45,365 nucleotides of DNA from Streptomyces sp. ADI96-02 (GTDB lineage: Bacteria; Actinomycetota; Actinomycetes; Streptomycetales; Streptomycetaceae): assembly GCF_003846185.1 (NCBI RefSeq), contig NZ_ML123034.1:5197706-5243070 (forward strand), written 5' to 3'. Positions 24,029-32,093 of the stretch are shown one piece after another. Positions within the stretch are counted from its first letter, which is position 1. Each line of letters starts with the position of its first letter. Both the position numbers and the translations under genes were made by a program. The notes below the pieces were generated by a model. The model searched no databases, was not told where the DNA came from, and was given only the letters and a program-made list of their open reading frames with translations.

Positions 24029-25232
24029 CTTCCCCGCGCCCTCCCGTCGAGACCGGCTTCGCCAGCCGGCGATACCCCAGGAACGCCACCGCCGCCGCGA
24101 GCGCTCCCGCCACGGCGGGCACCGCGTACCCCGCCTTCGCCCCCGCCGCGTCGACCACCCAGCCGGCGGCCGAGGAACCGAGTGCGACGCCGACCGCGAG
24201 CCCGGTACTGGTCCAGGTCATGCCCTCGGTCAGCTTGGTGCGCGGTACGTGCGTTTCGACGAGGGCCATGGTGGTGACCATCGTCGGTGCGATGGCGAGG
24301 CCCGCGACGAAGAGCGCCACGGCCAGCAACGGAAGGTTCCCGGCCAGTTGGAGGGGGATCATACTCACGGCCATCGCGCAGACCCCCACCAGCCACCTGT
24401 TCGCGGGCTTCCCCTTCAGGTGCAGCAGCCCGAACACGGCCCCCGCCAGGCAGGACCCCAGCGCGTAGACGGCCAGGACCAGGGAGGCCGCCGCCTTGTG
24501 GCCGCGCTCCTCCGCGAAGGCCACGGTCACCACGTCGACGGCGCCGAAGACCGCGCCCGTCGCCACGAAGGTCACCACCAGCACCTGGAGGCCGCCCGAG
24601 CGCAGCGCCGAGCCCCCGGTCTGCGTGGACTTCGGGTGCGGCACCGGTTCGGTGGCGCGCTGGGCGGTCAGCCAGAAGACGCCGACCAGCAGGAAGACGG
24701 CTGCGATCAGCGGCCCCGCCTCGGGGAACCAGGCGGTGGACAGCCCGATCGAGATGATCGGGCCGAAGATGAAGCACACCTCGTCGACGATGGACTCCCA
24801 CGCGTACGCGGTGTGCAGATCGCGGCTGGAGCCGCGGTAGATCTCCGCCCACCGGGCCCGGACCATCGACCCCACGCTCGGCACGCAGCCCGCGCCGATC
24901 GCGAAGACGAACAGCGTCCAGTCCGGCATCCGCTGCTGGGCGCAGAACAGCAGGCCGGCCACCGCCGCCACCGCGACCAGCGTGACCGGACGCAGCACCC
25001 GCCGCTGCCCGTAGCGGTCGACCAGCCGCGACACCTGCGGGCCGAAGACCGCGGCGGCCATGGCCAGCGTCGCGGAGAGCGCCCCGGCCAGCCCGTAGCG
25101 GCCGGTGATCTGGGACACCATGGTCACGACGCCGATGCCCATCATGGACAGCGGCATCCGGCCGAAGAACCCTGCGGCGGAGAACCCCTTGGAGCCGGGG
25201 GACGCGAAAATGGCGCGGTAGGGGCTGGGCAA
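23985..25232 (-). CDS. MFS transporter
   Basis: A 415-residue major facilitator protein with about 12 hydrophobic segments. The signature between helices 2 and 3 reads GPQVSRLVDRYGQRRVLRP. The start is a TTG at 25232 with GGAG 7 nt upstream; no better ATG exists before the first helix. The stop overlaps the lactone oxidase gene by 44 nt, which couples import or export of a small molecule to its oxidation in principle. No substrate can be named. It is divergent from the ferrochelatase gene with a 150-nt gap. Confidence 0.88.
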   Translation of the reverse strand: MPSPYRAIFASPGSKGFSAAGFFGRMPLSMMGIGVVTMVSQITGRYGLAGALSATLAMAAAVFGPQVSRLVDRYGQRRVLRPVTLVAVAAVAGLLFCAQQRMPDWTLFVFAIGAGCVPSVGSMVRARWAEIYRGSSRDLHTAYAWESIVDEVCFIFGPIISIGLSTAWFPEAGPLIAAVFLLVGVFWLTAQRATEPVPHPKSTQTGGSALRSGGLQVLVVTFVATGAVFGAVDVVTVAFAEERGHKAAASLVLAVYALGSCLAGAVFGLLHLKGKPANRWLVGVCAMAVSMIPLQLAGNLPLLAVALFVAGLAIAPTMVTTMALVETHVPRTKLTEGMTWTSTGLAVGVALGSSAAGWVVDAAGAKAGYAVPAVAGALAAAVAFLGYRRLAKPVSTGGRGEDDKHLRTDDDERVA

Positions 25233-25344
25233 CTGAGGACTCCGGTCAAGCCTGTCAGGGGTGCAGAGGGCTCATACAGCTTACGGGCGGGCGGGGGCCG
25301 GGAAAACCGGATTCCGGACGTCCGCCGGCGGCGTCGGATGTCGG

Positions 25345-25375
25345 TTGCCGCACCGCCGCCGGCGGGTGGCAGGAT
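25345..25375 (+). promoter_or_regulatory. Promoter of a leaderless ferrochelatase transcript
   Basis: TTGCCG (25345-25350) and CAGGAT (25370-25375) are 19 nt apart, and CAGGAT ends 7 nt before ATG 25383. No Shine-Dalgarno sequence precedes the gene. Confidence 0.55.
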
Positions 25376-25382
25376 CGACGCC

Positions 25383-26510
25383 ATGTCCGATCTGCGCGAT
25401 CCCGCTCCTTACGACGCCCTGCTGCTGCTCTCCTTCGGCGGCCCCGAGGGCCCGGACGACGTGGTGCCGTTCCTGGCGAACGTGACCCGAGGCCGGGGCA
25501 TCCCCGAGGAACGCCTGAAGGAGGTCGGCAAGCACTACTTCCTCTTCGGCGGGGTCAGCCCGATCAACGCGCAGAACCGCGCGCTGCTCGACGCCCTGCG
25601 CAAGGACTTCGCCGAGCACGGCCTGGACCTGCCGGTGTACTGGGGCAACCGCAACTGGGCGCCGTACCTGACCGACACCCTGCGCGAGATGTCCGCCGAC
25701 GGACACCGCCGCATCGCCGTCCTGGCCACCAGCGCCTACGCCTCCTACTCCGGGTGCCGGCAGTACCGCGAGAACCTGGCCGAGTCGCTGGCCGTCCTGG
25801 AGGCCGAAGGACTCGCGGTGCCGCGGGTGGACAAGCTGCGCCACTACTTCAACCACCCCGGTTTCGTGGAGCCGATGGCCGACGGCGTGCTCGCCTCCCT
25901 GGCCGACCTGCCCGAGGACGTGAGGGCGGGCGCCCACCTCGCCTTCACCACCCACTCCATCCCGACCGCCGCCGCCGACGCCTCCGGCCCCCCGGAGGCA
26001 CACGGCGACGGCGGCGCGTACGTCGCCGAACACCTCGACGTGGCCCGGCTGATCGTCGAGGCGGTGCGCGAGGCGACCGGCGTCGCGCACCCCTGGCAGC
26101 TCGTCTACCAGTCCCGCAGCGGGGCCCCGCACATCCCGTGGCTGGAACCCGACATCTGCGACCACCTGGAGAGCCTGCACGGCCAGGGCGTCCCGGCCGT
26201 CGTCATGGCGCCGATCGGCTTCGTCTCCGACCACATGGAGGTCCTGTACGACCTCGACACCGAGGCCACCGCGAAGGCCGCCGAACTCGGCCTGCCCGTC
26301 CGCCGCTCCGCCACGGTGGGCGACGACCCCCGCTTCGCCGCCGCGGTACGGGACCTCCTCCTGGAGCGGGCGGCGACCGAACGGGGGGCGCGGGCCACGC
26401 CGTGCGCGCTCGGCTCCCTCGGCCCCTCCCACGACGTCTGCCCGGTCGGCTGCTGCCCGGCCCGGGCCCCCAAGCCGGCCGCGGCGGGCGCCGACAGCCC
26501 GTACGCCTGA
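25383..26510 (+). CDS. cpfC: Coproporphyrin III ferrochelatase
   Basis: A 375-residue HemH/CpfC-family enzyme that inserts Fe2+ into coproporphyrin III in the actinobacterial heme pathway. Signature stretches are LLLLSFGGPEGPDDV, the FTTHSIP motif with the metal-binding His, YQSRSGAPHIPWLEPD and APIGFVSDHMEVLYDLDTE with the conserved Glu. Cysteines at YSGCRQY and in the C-terminal segment CALGSLGPSHDVCPVGCCP match the [2Fe-2S] ligand set known from mycobacterial ferrochelatase. The ATG at 25383 fits a leaderless message. The inositol-phosphatase gene follows after 35 nt and may be co-transcribed. Confidence 0.94.
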   Translation: MSDLRDPAPYDALLLLSFGGPEGPDDVVPFLANVTRGRGIPEERLKEVGKHYFLFGGVSPINAQNRALLDALRKDFAEHGLDLPVYWGNRNWAPYLTDTLREMSADGHRRIAVLATSAYASYSGCRQYRENLAESLAVLEAEGLAVPRVDKLRHYFNHPGFVEPMADGVLASLADLPEDVRAGAHLAFTTHSIPTAAADASGPPEAHGDGGAYVAEHLDVARLIVEAVREATGVAHPWQLVYQSRSGAPHIPWLEPDICDHLESLHGQGVPAVVMAPIGFVSDHMEVLYDLDTEATAKAAELGLPVRRSATVGDDPRFAAAVRDLLLERAATERGARATPCALGSLGPSHDVCPVGCCPARAPKPAAAGADSPYA

Positions 26511-26545
26511 CCCGTCCCGTACGCCCCGAGCCCCCTGGGAGCACC

Positions 26546-27346
26546 GTGACCGACCCCGCCCTCTCCGACCTGCTCGACCTGGCCCTGGAGGCCGCGCGCC
26601 GGGCCGGAGCCCTGCTGCGCGACGGACGCCCGGCCGACCTGGGGGTGGCCGCGACGAAGTCCAGTCCCATCGACGTGGTCACCGAGATGGACATCGCCGC
26701 CGAGAAGCTGATCACCGGCTACCTCTCCGAGCGCCGGCCCGACGACGGCATCCTCGGCGAGGAGGGCGCCAGCTCTGCCGGCAGCACCGGCATCCGCTGG
26801 GTCATCGACCCGCTCGACGGCACCGTCAACTACCTCTACGGGCTGCCCACCTGGGCGGTCTCCATCGCCGCCGAGCGCGACGGCGAGCGGGTCGTGGGCG
26901 TCGTCGAGGCCCCGATGCGGCGGGAGACCTACCAGGCAGTCCTGGGCGGCGGGGCCTGGGCGAACGGCACCGCCCTGCGCTGCCGCCCCGCACCGCCCCT
27001 GGACCAGGCGCTGGTCTCGACCGGCTTCAACTACGTCAGCCGGGTCCGCAGCCACCAGGCGGACGTGGCCCGGCAGCTGATCCCGCGGCTGCGGGACATC
27101 CGGCGCGGCGGTTCGGCGGCCGTGGACCTCTGCGACGTGGCGGCGGGCCGGCTGGACGGCTACTACGAACGCGGACTGCATCCGTGGGACCTGGCCGCGG
27201 GCGACCTCATCGCCAGGGAGGCGGGAGCGCTCACCGGCGGACGCCCCGGGCGGCCCGCCGACGGCGACCTGGCGGTGGCCGCCGTCCCCGGCGTCTTCGA
27301 ACCCCTCCAGGCCGCTCTGGAGGAGCTGGGGGCCTGGCACGACTGA
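26546..27346 (+). CDS. Inositol monophosphatase family protein (SuhB-like)
   Basis: A 266-residue Li+-sensitive-type sugar phosphatase. The metal sites are visible in DVVTEMDIAAE, GEEGAS, the signature WVIDPLDGTVNYLYG and the C-terminal HPWDLAAGDLIAREAG. It removes phosphate from inositol-1-phosphate or a related substrate (fructose bisphosphate, histidinol phosphate are alternatives). Inositol is needed in actinomycetes for phosphatidylinositol and mycothiol. The GTG at 26546 has GGGAGC about 4 nt upstream. It occupies the position I remember for suhB (Rv2701c) beside DUF4193 in M. tuberculosis. Confidence 0.9.
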   Translation: MTDPALSDLLDLALEAARRAGALLRDGRPADLGVAATKSSPIDVVTEMDIAAEKLITGYLSERRPDDGILGEEGASSAGSTGIRWVIDPLDGTVNYLYGLPTWAVSIAAERDGERVVGVVEAPMRRETYQAVLGGGAWANGTALRCRPAPPLDQALVSTGFNYVSRVRSHQADVARQLIPRLRDIRRGGSAAVDLCDVAAGRLDGYYERGLHPWDLAAGDLIAREAGALTGGRPGRPADGDLAVAAVPGVFEPLQAALEELGAWHD

Positions 27347-27403
27347 TCCGGCCGCGGCGGGCGGCGCGCCGCCCCCCGGACGGCGCGGCCCCCGGACACA
27401 GCA

Positions 27404-27440
27404 CAGGGCCCCGGACGTCTGGACAGCGTCCGGGGCCCTG
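27404..27440. terminator. Bidirectional terminator
   Basis: A perfect 14-bp stem (CAGGGCCCCGGACG and its complement) with a 9-nt loop between the inositol phosphatase gene and the convergent small gene. Confidence 0.88.
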
Positions 27441-27453
27441 CTTCACACGGGTG

Positions 27454-27627
27454 TCAGACGGTGGTCGCGCCGACCTCCACGCCGTGTTCGGCGGCGAGGC
27501 GGTGCAGATCCTCCAGCTCGCCCAGTTCGACGTCCGCGAGGAAGTCGTCGCCGCTCTCGCGGGCCCGGGTGAGGTCGGACTCGGTGCTCTTGATGCGTTG
27601 CAGGAGACCTGCGGTGAATGCGTCCAT
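27454..27627 (-). CDS. Small conserved coiled-coil protein
   Basis: A 57-residue acidic, helical protein (MDAFTAGLLQRIKSTESDLTRARESGDDFLADVELGELEDLHRLAAEHGVEV) of unknown function. The heptad pattern suggests a short coiled coil. ATG 27627 is preceded by GAGGGGG about 7-8 nt upstream; an in-frame ATG at 27642 lies before that ribosome site and is rejected. Coding bias and the clear ribosome site support a real gene. It is divergent from cutR and ends at the bidirectional terminator. Confidence 0.75.
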   Translation of the reverse strand: MDAFTAGLLQRIKSTESDLTRARESGDDFLADVELGELEDLHRLAAEHGVEVGATTV

Positions 27628-27995
27628 GATGCGCCCCCTCATCGTGGGTCGGTGGCACGGGGGTGTGCCCCTGGTCCCCTCCGGCAGGGGAGCCGGAGAG
27701 GCGGGTGATCGCGCAGCATCTCCGGGGAACGGAGCGGGTCGTGGCATGCCACGTGACTGGCGTGATCGCGGGTGTGAAGCCCTCTTCCCCACGCGAAGGC
27801 TCAGAGAAACCTCAACGGGACCGGAAAGCCGCCGCAACCCCGGCCGAGCGGTGCCCGGACGTCGTCTTACCGCCGGTTTACGCGCGTTGCGGGCAGGATG
27901 GAGGCGCACAGCCGGTGCTGCCGGCCGTGCCCGAGCGGCCCGCAGCGGGCCGCTCGCCTGTGAACCCATCGAAGGACCGAAGGAAGGACTGCGCC
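27628..27995. other. Divergent regulatory region upstream of cutR
   Basis: The 368 nt contain a perfect 14-bp palindrome CGTGGCATGCCACG (27740-27753), a candidate operator. A possible -10, CAGGAT (27894-27899), lies about 100 nt before the cutR start. I see no further gene. Confidence 0.45.
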
Positions 27996-28649
27996 GTGCG
28001 CGTACTCGTCGTCGAGGACGAGCAGCTGCTCGCCGATGCGGTGGCCACCGGACTGCGCCGGGAGGCCATGGCCGTCGACGTCGTCTACGACGGGGCTGCG
28101 GCTCTGGAACGCGTCGGGGTCAACGACTACGACGTCGTCGTGCTGGACCGGGACCTGCCCCTGGTCCACGGGGACGACGTGTGCCGCAGGATCGTCGAGC
28201 TGGGCATGCCCACCCGGATCCTCATGCTGACCGCCTCCGGCGACGTCAGCGACCGGGTGGAGGGGCTGGAGCTGGGCGCGGACGACTACCTGCCCAAGCC
28301 CTTCGCCTTCAGCGAGCTGACCGCCCGGGTGCGCGCCCTCGGACGCCGTACGACGGTGGCGCTGCCGCCCGTCCTGGAGCGGGCCGGCATCAAGCTCGAC
28401 CCCAACCGCCGCGAAGTCTTCCGCGGCGACACGGAGATCCAGCTCGCCCCGAAGGAGTTCGCGGTGCTGGAGGTCCTGATGCGCAGCGAGGGCGCCGTCG
28501 TCTCGGCGGAGCAGCTGCTGGAGAAGGCCTGGGACGAGAACACCGACCCCTTCACCAACGTGGTGCGGGTCACGGTCATGACGCTCCGCCGGAAGCTCGG
28601 CGAACCGCCCGTCATCGTCACCGTGCCCGGCTCCGGATACCGGATCTGA
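27996..28649 (+). CDS. cutR: Response regulator CutR
   Basis: A 217-residue OmpR/PhoB-type response regulator. The receiver (residues 1-115) has the acidic pair Glu7/Asp8, phospho-acceptor Asp51 in VVVLDRDLP and Lys in LPKPFAF. The C-terminal winged helix includes APKEFAVLEVLMRSEGAVVSAEQLLEKAW. CutRS is the conserved Streptomyces system reported to answer extracellular protein misfolding (secretion stress) and to affect actinorhodin production. GTG 27996 has AAGGAAGGA 7 nt upstream, giving the family length of 217. cutS follows after 5 nt. Confidence 0.95.
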   Translation: MRVLVVEDEQLLADAVATGLRREAMAVDVVYDGAAALERVGVNDYDVVVLDRDLPLVHGDDVCRRIVELGMPTRILMLTASGDVSDRVEGLELGADDYLPKPFAFSELTARVRALGRRTTVALPPVLERAGIKLDPNRREVFRGDTEIQLAPKEFAVLEVLMRSEGAVVSAEQLLEKAWDENTDPFTNVVRVTVMTLRRKLGEPPVIVTVPGSGYRI

Positions 28650-28654
28650 GGCCC

Positions 28655-29887
28655 GTGGCCGCCGGCCCGCCGCCCCCCGCCGCGCCTCCGAAGCCCACCT
28701 GGGAGCCCAAGCAGCAGGAGACCCCGTACCCGTGGCTGCGTCCGACCATCCGGATACGGCTCACGCTGCTGTACGGCGGGATGTTCCTGATCGCGGGCAT
28801 CCTGCTGCTGTCGATCATCTACATGCTCGCCGCACAGGCCCTGCACGTCGGCAGCGAGCTGCCGTTCAAGATCGTCAGCGGGAACGTCACCAGCAACGTC
28901 TGCGACCTCCCGGAGAACGCCAGTCCCGACGCGTTCAACGCCGCCATGAACGCCTGCGTCAACAACCAGCGCAAACAGGCGCTGGACACCCTCCTGAACC
29001 GCTCCCTGCTCGCCCTGGTGGGGCTCAGCATCATCGCCTTCGCCTTCGGCTACGCCATGGCCGGCCGCGTGCTGTCCCCGCTCGGCCGGATCACCCGGAC
29101 CGCGCGCAGGGTGGCCGGTACGGACCTGACCCGGCGCATCGAGCTGGACGGGCCGGACGACGAGCTCAAGGAGCTCGCGGACACCTTCGACGACATGCTG
29201 GACCGGCTGGAGCGGGCCTTCACCGCGCAGCAGCGGTTCGTCGGCAACGCCTCGCACGAGCTGCGCACGCCGCTGGCGATCAACCGCACGCTGCTGGAGG
29301 TCCACCTCTCCGATCCACAGGCCCCGCCCGAGCTCCAGCAGCTCGGCAAGACGTTGCTGGCCACCAACGAGCGCAGCGAGCAGCTGGTCGAGGGGCTGCT
29401 GCTGCTCGCCCGCAGCGACAACCAGATCATCGAGCGCAAACCCGTCGACCTCGCCGAGGTGGCCGAGCGCGCGATCGACCAGGCCCGCGCGGAGGCCGCG
29501 GCCAGGAAGGTGGAGGTGCGCGGGGAGCGGGCCGGCGCCGTCGTCCAGGGCAACGGGGTCCTGCTGGAGCGGATCGCTCTGAACCTCGTCCAGAACGCCG
29601 TGCGCTACAACGTGGCGGAGGGCGGCTGGGTGGAGGTCACCACCGAGCCGCGGCCGGGCCACGCCCTGCTCGTCGTGTCGAACACCGGGCCGGTGGTGCC
29701 GGCGTACGAGATCGACAACCTCTTCGAGCCGTTCCGGCGGCTGCGCACGGAGCGCACGGGCAGCGACAAGGGCGTCGGACTCGGCCTGTCGATCGCGCGA
29801 TCCGTCGCGCGCGCCCACGGAGGCCGTATCATCGCGGAGCCCCGCGAGGGTGGTGGTCTTGTGATGCGCGTCACCCTGCCGGTCTGA
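28655..29887 (+). CDS. cutS: Sensor histidine kinase CutS
   Basis: A 410-residue sensor kinase. A Pro-rich cytoplasmic N-terminus precedes a first membrane helix (LTLLYGGMFLIAGILLLSIIYML). The extracellular loop of about 75 residues has exactly two Cys (VCDLPE and MNACVNN), followed by a second helix (LLALVGLSIIAFAFGYAMAG), HAMP, HisKA with His201 in GNASHELRTPL, and HATPase_c with the N box (LNLVQNAVRYN) and G boxes. The Cys pair has been reported as the redox-sensing element of CutS. The GTG at 28655 has only a weak GAGG nearby, so translation may be coupled to cutR. A Rho-independent-like hairpin follows. Confidence 0.94.
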   Translation: MAAGPPPPAAPPKPTWEPKQQETPYPWLRPTIRIRLTLLYGGMFLIAGILLLSIIYMLAAQALHVGSELPFKIVSGNVTSNVCDLPENASPDAFNAAMNACVNNQRKQALDTLLNRSLLALVGLSIIAFAFGYAMAGRVLSPLGRITRTARRVAGTDLTRRIELDGPDDELKELADTFDDMLDRLERAFTAQQRFVGNASHELRTPLAINRTLLEVHLSDPQAPPELQQLGKTLLATNERSEQLVEGLLLLARSDNQIIERKPVDLAEVAERAIDQARAEAAARKVEVRGERAGAVVQGNGVLLERIALNLVQNAVRYNVAEGGWVEVTTEPRPGHALLVVSNTGPVVPAYEIDNLFEPFRRLRTERTGSDKGVGLGLSIARSVARAHGGRIIAEPREGGGLVMRVTLPV

Positions 29888-29970
29888 ACGGCTGCGCGAT
29901 GCGACTCCGTGCCGTATCTCCATGTTCGCTTTGGGCGGAATTTTCGGGACCCGTTCCCGGGCGGGTCGTG

Positions 29971-29984
29971 TGTGATCGATCACA
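29971..29984. promoter_or_regulatory. CRP-like palindrome TGTGATCGATCACA
   Basis: This perfect 14-bp palindrome contains GTG-N6-CAC, a pattern associated with cyclic-AMP receptor proteins of actinomycetes. It lies 84 nt after cutS and 309 nt before the DUF4193 start. Whether it controls anything is unknown. Confidence 0.5.
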
Positions 29985-30035
29985 GGCCCGATTTTCCGTC
30001 GCTCTACGCTCCGTGATCATGCCTCCGCCGGAAAG

Positions 30036-30055
30036 CCGGGAATCGCCCGGGTTTT
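30036..30055 (+). terminator. Probable terminator of cutRS
   Basis: A 5-bp G+C stem CCGGG/CCCGG with a 5-nt loop, followed by GTTTT, about 150 nt after cutS. Confidence 0.45.
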
Positions 30056-30189
30056 CGGGGGGTGTTATCACGGGAAGTACACGGGGTGGCACCCGTGAAC
30101 CGCACCGCCGGGACCGTGTACGGTCCCCATCGCCACCCAAGCCGATCCTCGCCGAGGAGCCCGGTTGGGTGTCGATTGAGTAACAGACC

Positions 30190-30219
30190 TTGATGTGAGG
30201 CAAAATCTCCGCCTCAGGT
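30190..30219 (+). promoter_or_regulatory. Promoter of the DUF4193 gene
   Basis: TTGATG (30190-30195) and TCAGGT (30214-30219) are 18 nt apart, giving a leader of about 65 nt. Upstream, between 30065 and 30127, lie two short hairpins (GGGACCG-TGTA-CGGTCCC at 30110-30127 is the stronger) of unknown purpose. Confidence 0.45.
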
Positions 30220-30292
30220 CGGGCACAAGTCCGGCCTCTCACGCGTTACGTGCGCTGAGACACCCGCAGACACCCATGAGGGGGAGAGCGAC

Positions 30293-30589
30293 ATGGCAAC
30301 GGATTACGACACCCCACGCAAGACCGACGACGACGTGGACCAGGACAGCCTCGAAGAGCTGAAGGCTCGTCGGAGCGACAAGACCGCGTCCGCCGTCGAC
30401 GTCGACGAGTTCGACGCCGCCGAGGGCCTGGAACTGCCCGGCGCGGACCTCTCCAACGAGGAGCTGGCCGTCCGGGTGCTGCCCAAGCAGGCCGACGAGT
30501 TCACCTGCATGAGCTGCTTCCTGGTGCACCACCGCAGCCAGCTGGCCCGCGAGAAGAACGGTCAGCCCATCTGCCGCGACTGCGACTGA
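30293..30589 (+). CDS. DUF4193-family zinc-ribbon-like protein
   Basis: A 98-residue protein of the DUF4193 family, conserved across actinobacteria. The first 60 residues are acidic and probably disordered. The C-terminus has CMSC and CRDC, a four-Cys treble of zinc-ribbon type, separated by FLVHHRSQLAREKNGQPI. The biochemical role is not known. The ATG at 30293 has GAGGGGGAGA directly upstream, a very strong ribosome site that suggests high expression. In M. tuberculosis the orthologue (Rv2699c, from memory) also neighbours dut, DUF3093 and suhB. Confidence 0.9.
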   Translation: MATDYDTPRKTDDDVDQDSLEELKARRSDKTASAVDVDEFDAAEGLELPGADLSNEELAVRVLPKQADEFTCMSCFLVHHRSQLAREKNGQPICRDCD

Positions 30590-30601
30590 GGCCGGCCGGC
30601 C

Positions 30602-31561
30602 GTGGCAGGCGATACACCGTTCCGCAAGCGGCGCCCCTGGCGCCGGCACGGACCGGAGGCGAATCAGGGCGGTACGGGAGCGGCGGAGGGCGCGGGCGCG
30701 CCCGACGGCCACCCCGCCGCCCTGCCGGACCTCTCCGGTCTCACCGACGACGGGCGGGGCCGTTCGGCCTCGCTCGAAGCGGCCGGGGCGGCAGCGGCTC
30801 CGGGCCGCACGGGAGAGGCCGGCGCGGCGGAGGAGCCCGCGACCGGGGCCCGCCGCCTGGACGCGGTACGACGAGGCGTACGCAAGGGCGGGGAGAGCGC
30901 CAGGGCCATGGTCGGCCAGCTGGCCGACCGGATCATCGACATGGCTCCCCGCATCCCCGTACGCGACCTCGACACCCTGCGCAAGCAGTTCCCCGGGCTC
31001 GGGCCCGAGGAACTGGCCGACAAGCTGGTGGCGGGCGCGACCCGGGCCACCGGGACCGTCGGAGCGGGCATCGGCGCCGCGGCGATGATGCCCGTACCGC
31101 CCGCCATGCTCGCCGAGCTGGCGGCGGAGATCACCGGCGTCGCCGCCATCGAGATGAAGCTCGTCGCCGAGCTCCACGAGGTCTACGGCCGCCGCCCGCC
31201 GGGCAATCTCGCCCAGCGCAGCACCGCCTACCTGACGTCGTGGACCGAGGAACGCGGCATCGACGTCAGCAAGCCCACCACGCTCAACGCCGCCCTCGGC
31301 GGCCAGATGAAGCGCGAGCTGCGGCAGCAGATCATGAAGCGCACGGTGCGCGATCTGCCCAACCTGATCCCGTTCATGATCGGCGCGGCCGTCGGCGCCG
31401 TGATGAACCGCCGTGACACCCAGAAGCTCGCCGACCGCGTCCGCGCCGACCTGCGCAGGGACCAGGTGCCCTGGGCCCGCCTCGCGGAGCTGCCCCCGCT
31501 GGAGCAGCCCGCCCGCCCGGCCGAGCTGCCCAAGGAGATCGAGGGCCCCGGGCCCCGGTAG
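30602..31561 (+). CDS. Conserved hypothetical protein, possibly EcsC-like
   Basis: A 319-residue protein. A disordered Gly/Ala/Arg-rich N-terminus runs to about residue 75. A conserved helical part follows: LDAVRRGVRKGGESARAMVGQLADRII, then Gly/Ala-rich amphipathic helices (GAGIGAAAMMPVPPAMLAELAAEITGVAAIEMKLVAELHEVYG) and near the end NLIPFMIGAAVGAVMNRRDTQKLADRVRADLR. The last segment resembles the C-terminus of EcsC-family proteins, but the match is weak and made by eye. The GTG at 30602 has only GAGG about 11 nt upstream. It lies 12 nt after DUF4193 and is probably in its operon. Confidence 0.75.
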   Translation: MAGDTPFRKRRPWRRHGPEANQGGTGAAEGAGAPDGHPAALPDLSGLTDDGRGRSASLEAAGAAAAPGRTGEAGAAEEPATGARRLDAVRRGVRKGGESARAMVGQLADRIIDMAPRIPVRDLDTLRKQFPGLGPEELADKLVAGATRATGTVGAGIGAAAMMPVPPAMLAELAAEITGVAAIEMKLVAELHEVYGRRPPGNLAQRSTAYLTSWTEERGIDVSKPTTLNAALGGQMKRELRQQIMKRTVRDLPNLIPFMIGAAVGAVMNRRDTQKLADRVRADLRRDQVPWARLAELPPLEQPARPAELPKEIEGPGPR

Positions 31562-31576
31562 CGGCGCGCTGCCCGC

Positions 31577-32035
31577 TCAGGCCGCCGGCACGGCAGTCAG
31601 CGCCGCCGCCAGGCCCCGCGGGTCCCGGGTGGAGAGGAAGACGTACGGAGTCGGGTCGTCGGGGTCCGTGACCTCGATCCGCACCGCGGTCTCCACATAG
31701 CTGCGCAGCAGCATGAACGCCCGCGCGTCCGCCTTGTGCCTCCGCCAGGCCAGCGCCTCCTCGGCGTCCAGCACCTCGGGCTCGCCGAGCGCCGACAGCG
31801 GGATCCGCGCGTCGCCGGCCACCAGCGCCCCCGCCACCACCCGGATGCGGACGGAGCCGTAGTTGCTCACCAGGAGCGCCGTGGCGGCCGTCCCGCCGAC
31901 CAGGCCGCCGAGCAGCGGCAGCGTGCCGAGCGGCAGGAGCATCAGCGCGCAGGAGACGCCCACTCCGAAGGCGATGAACCACCAGGACCGGGGCGCCGTG
32001 AGGCGTTCGTCGAAAGACGGTGCGGAAGGCTGCAT
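31577..32035 (-). CDS. DUF3093 family membrane protein
   Basis: A 152-residue protein. Two adjacent membrane helices at about 18-60 (WWFIAFGVGVSCALMLLPLG, LLGGLVGGTAATALLVSNYG) are followed by a PH-like beta domain ending YVETAVRIEVTDPDDPTPYVFLSTRDPRGLAAAL, the DUF3093 signature. The function is unknown. It is divergent from the thioesterase gene (59 nt between start codons), and the same arrangement is found beside dut in M. tuberculosis (Rv2698, from memory). Confidence 0.88.
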   Translation of the reverse strand: MQPSAPSFDERLTAPRSWWFIAFGVGVSCALMLLPLGTLPLLGGLVGGTAATALLVSNYGSVRIRVVAGALVAGDARIPLSALGEPEVLDAEEALAWRRHKADARAFMLLRSYVETAVRIEVTDPDDPTPYVFLSTRDPRGLAAALTAVPAA

Positions 32036-32079
32036 GAAACCAAGCTTGGCACGGCGCGACCGGCGGTCCGCAGCGCGGG

Positions 32080-32085
32080 TAAGGT
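32080..32085 (+). promoter_or_regulatory. -10 box of a leaderless thioesterase transcript
   Basis: TAAGGT ends 8 nt before GTG 32094 and no Shine-Dalgarno sequence is present, so the message probably starts at the GTG codon. Confidence 0.55.
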
Positions 32086-32093
32086 CTGCGCCT

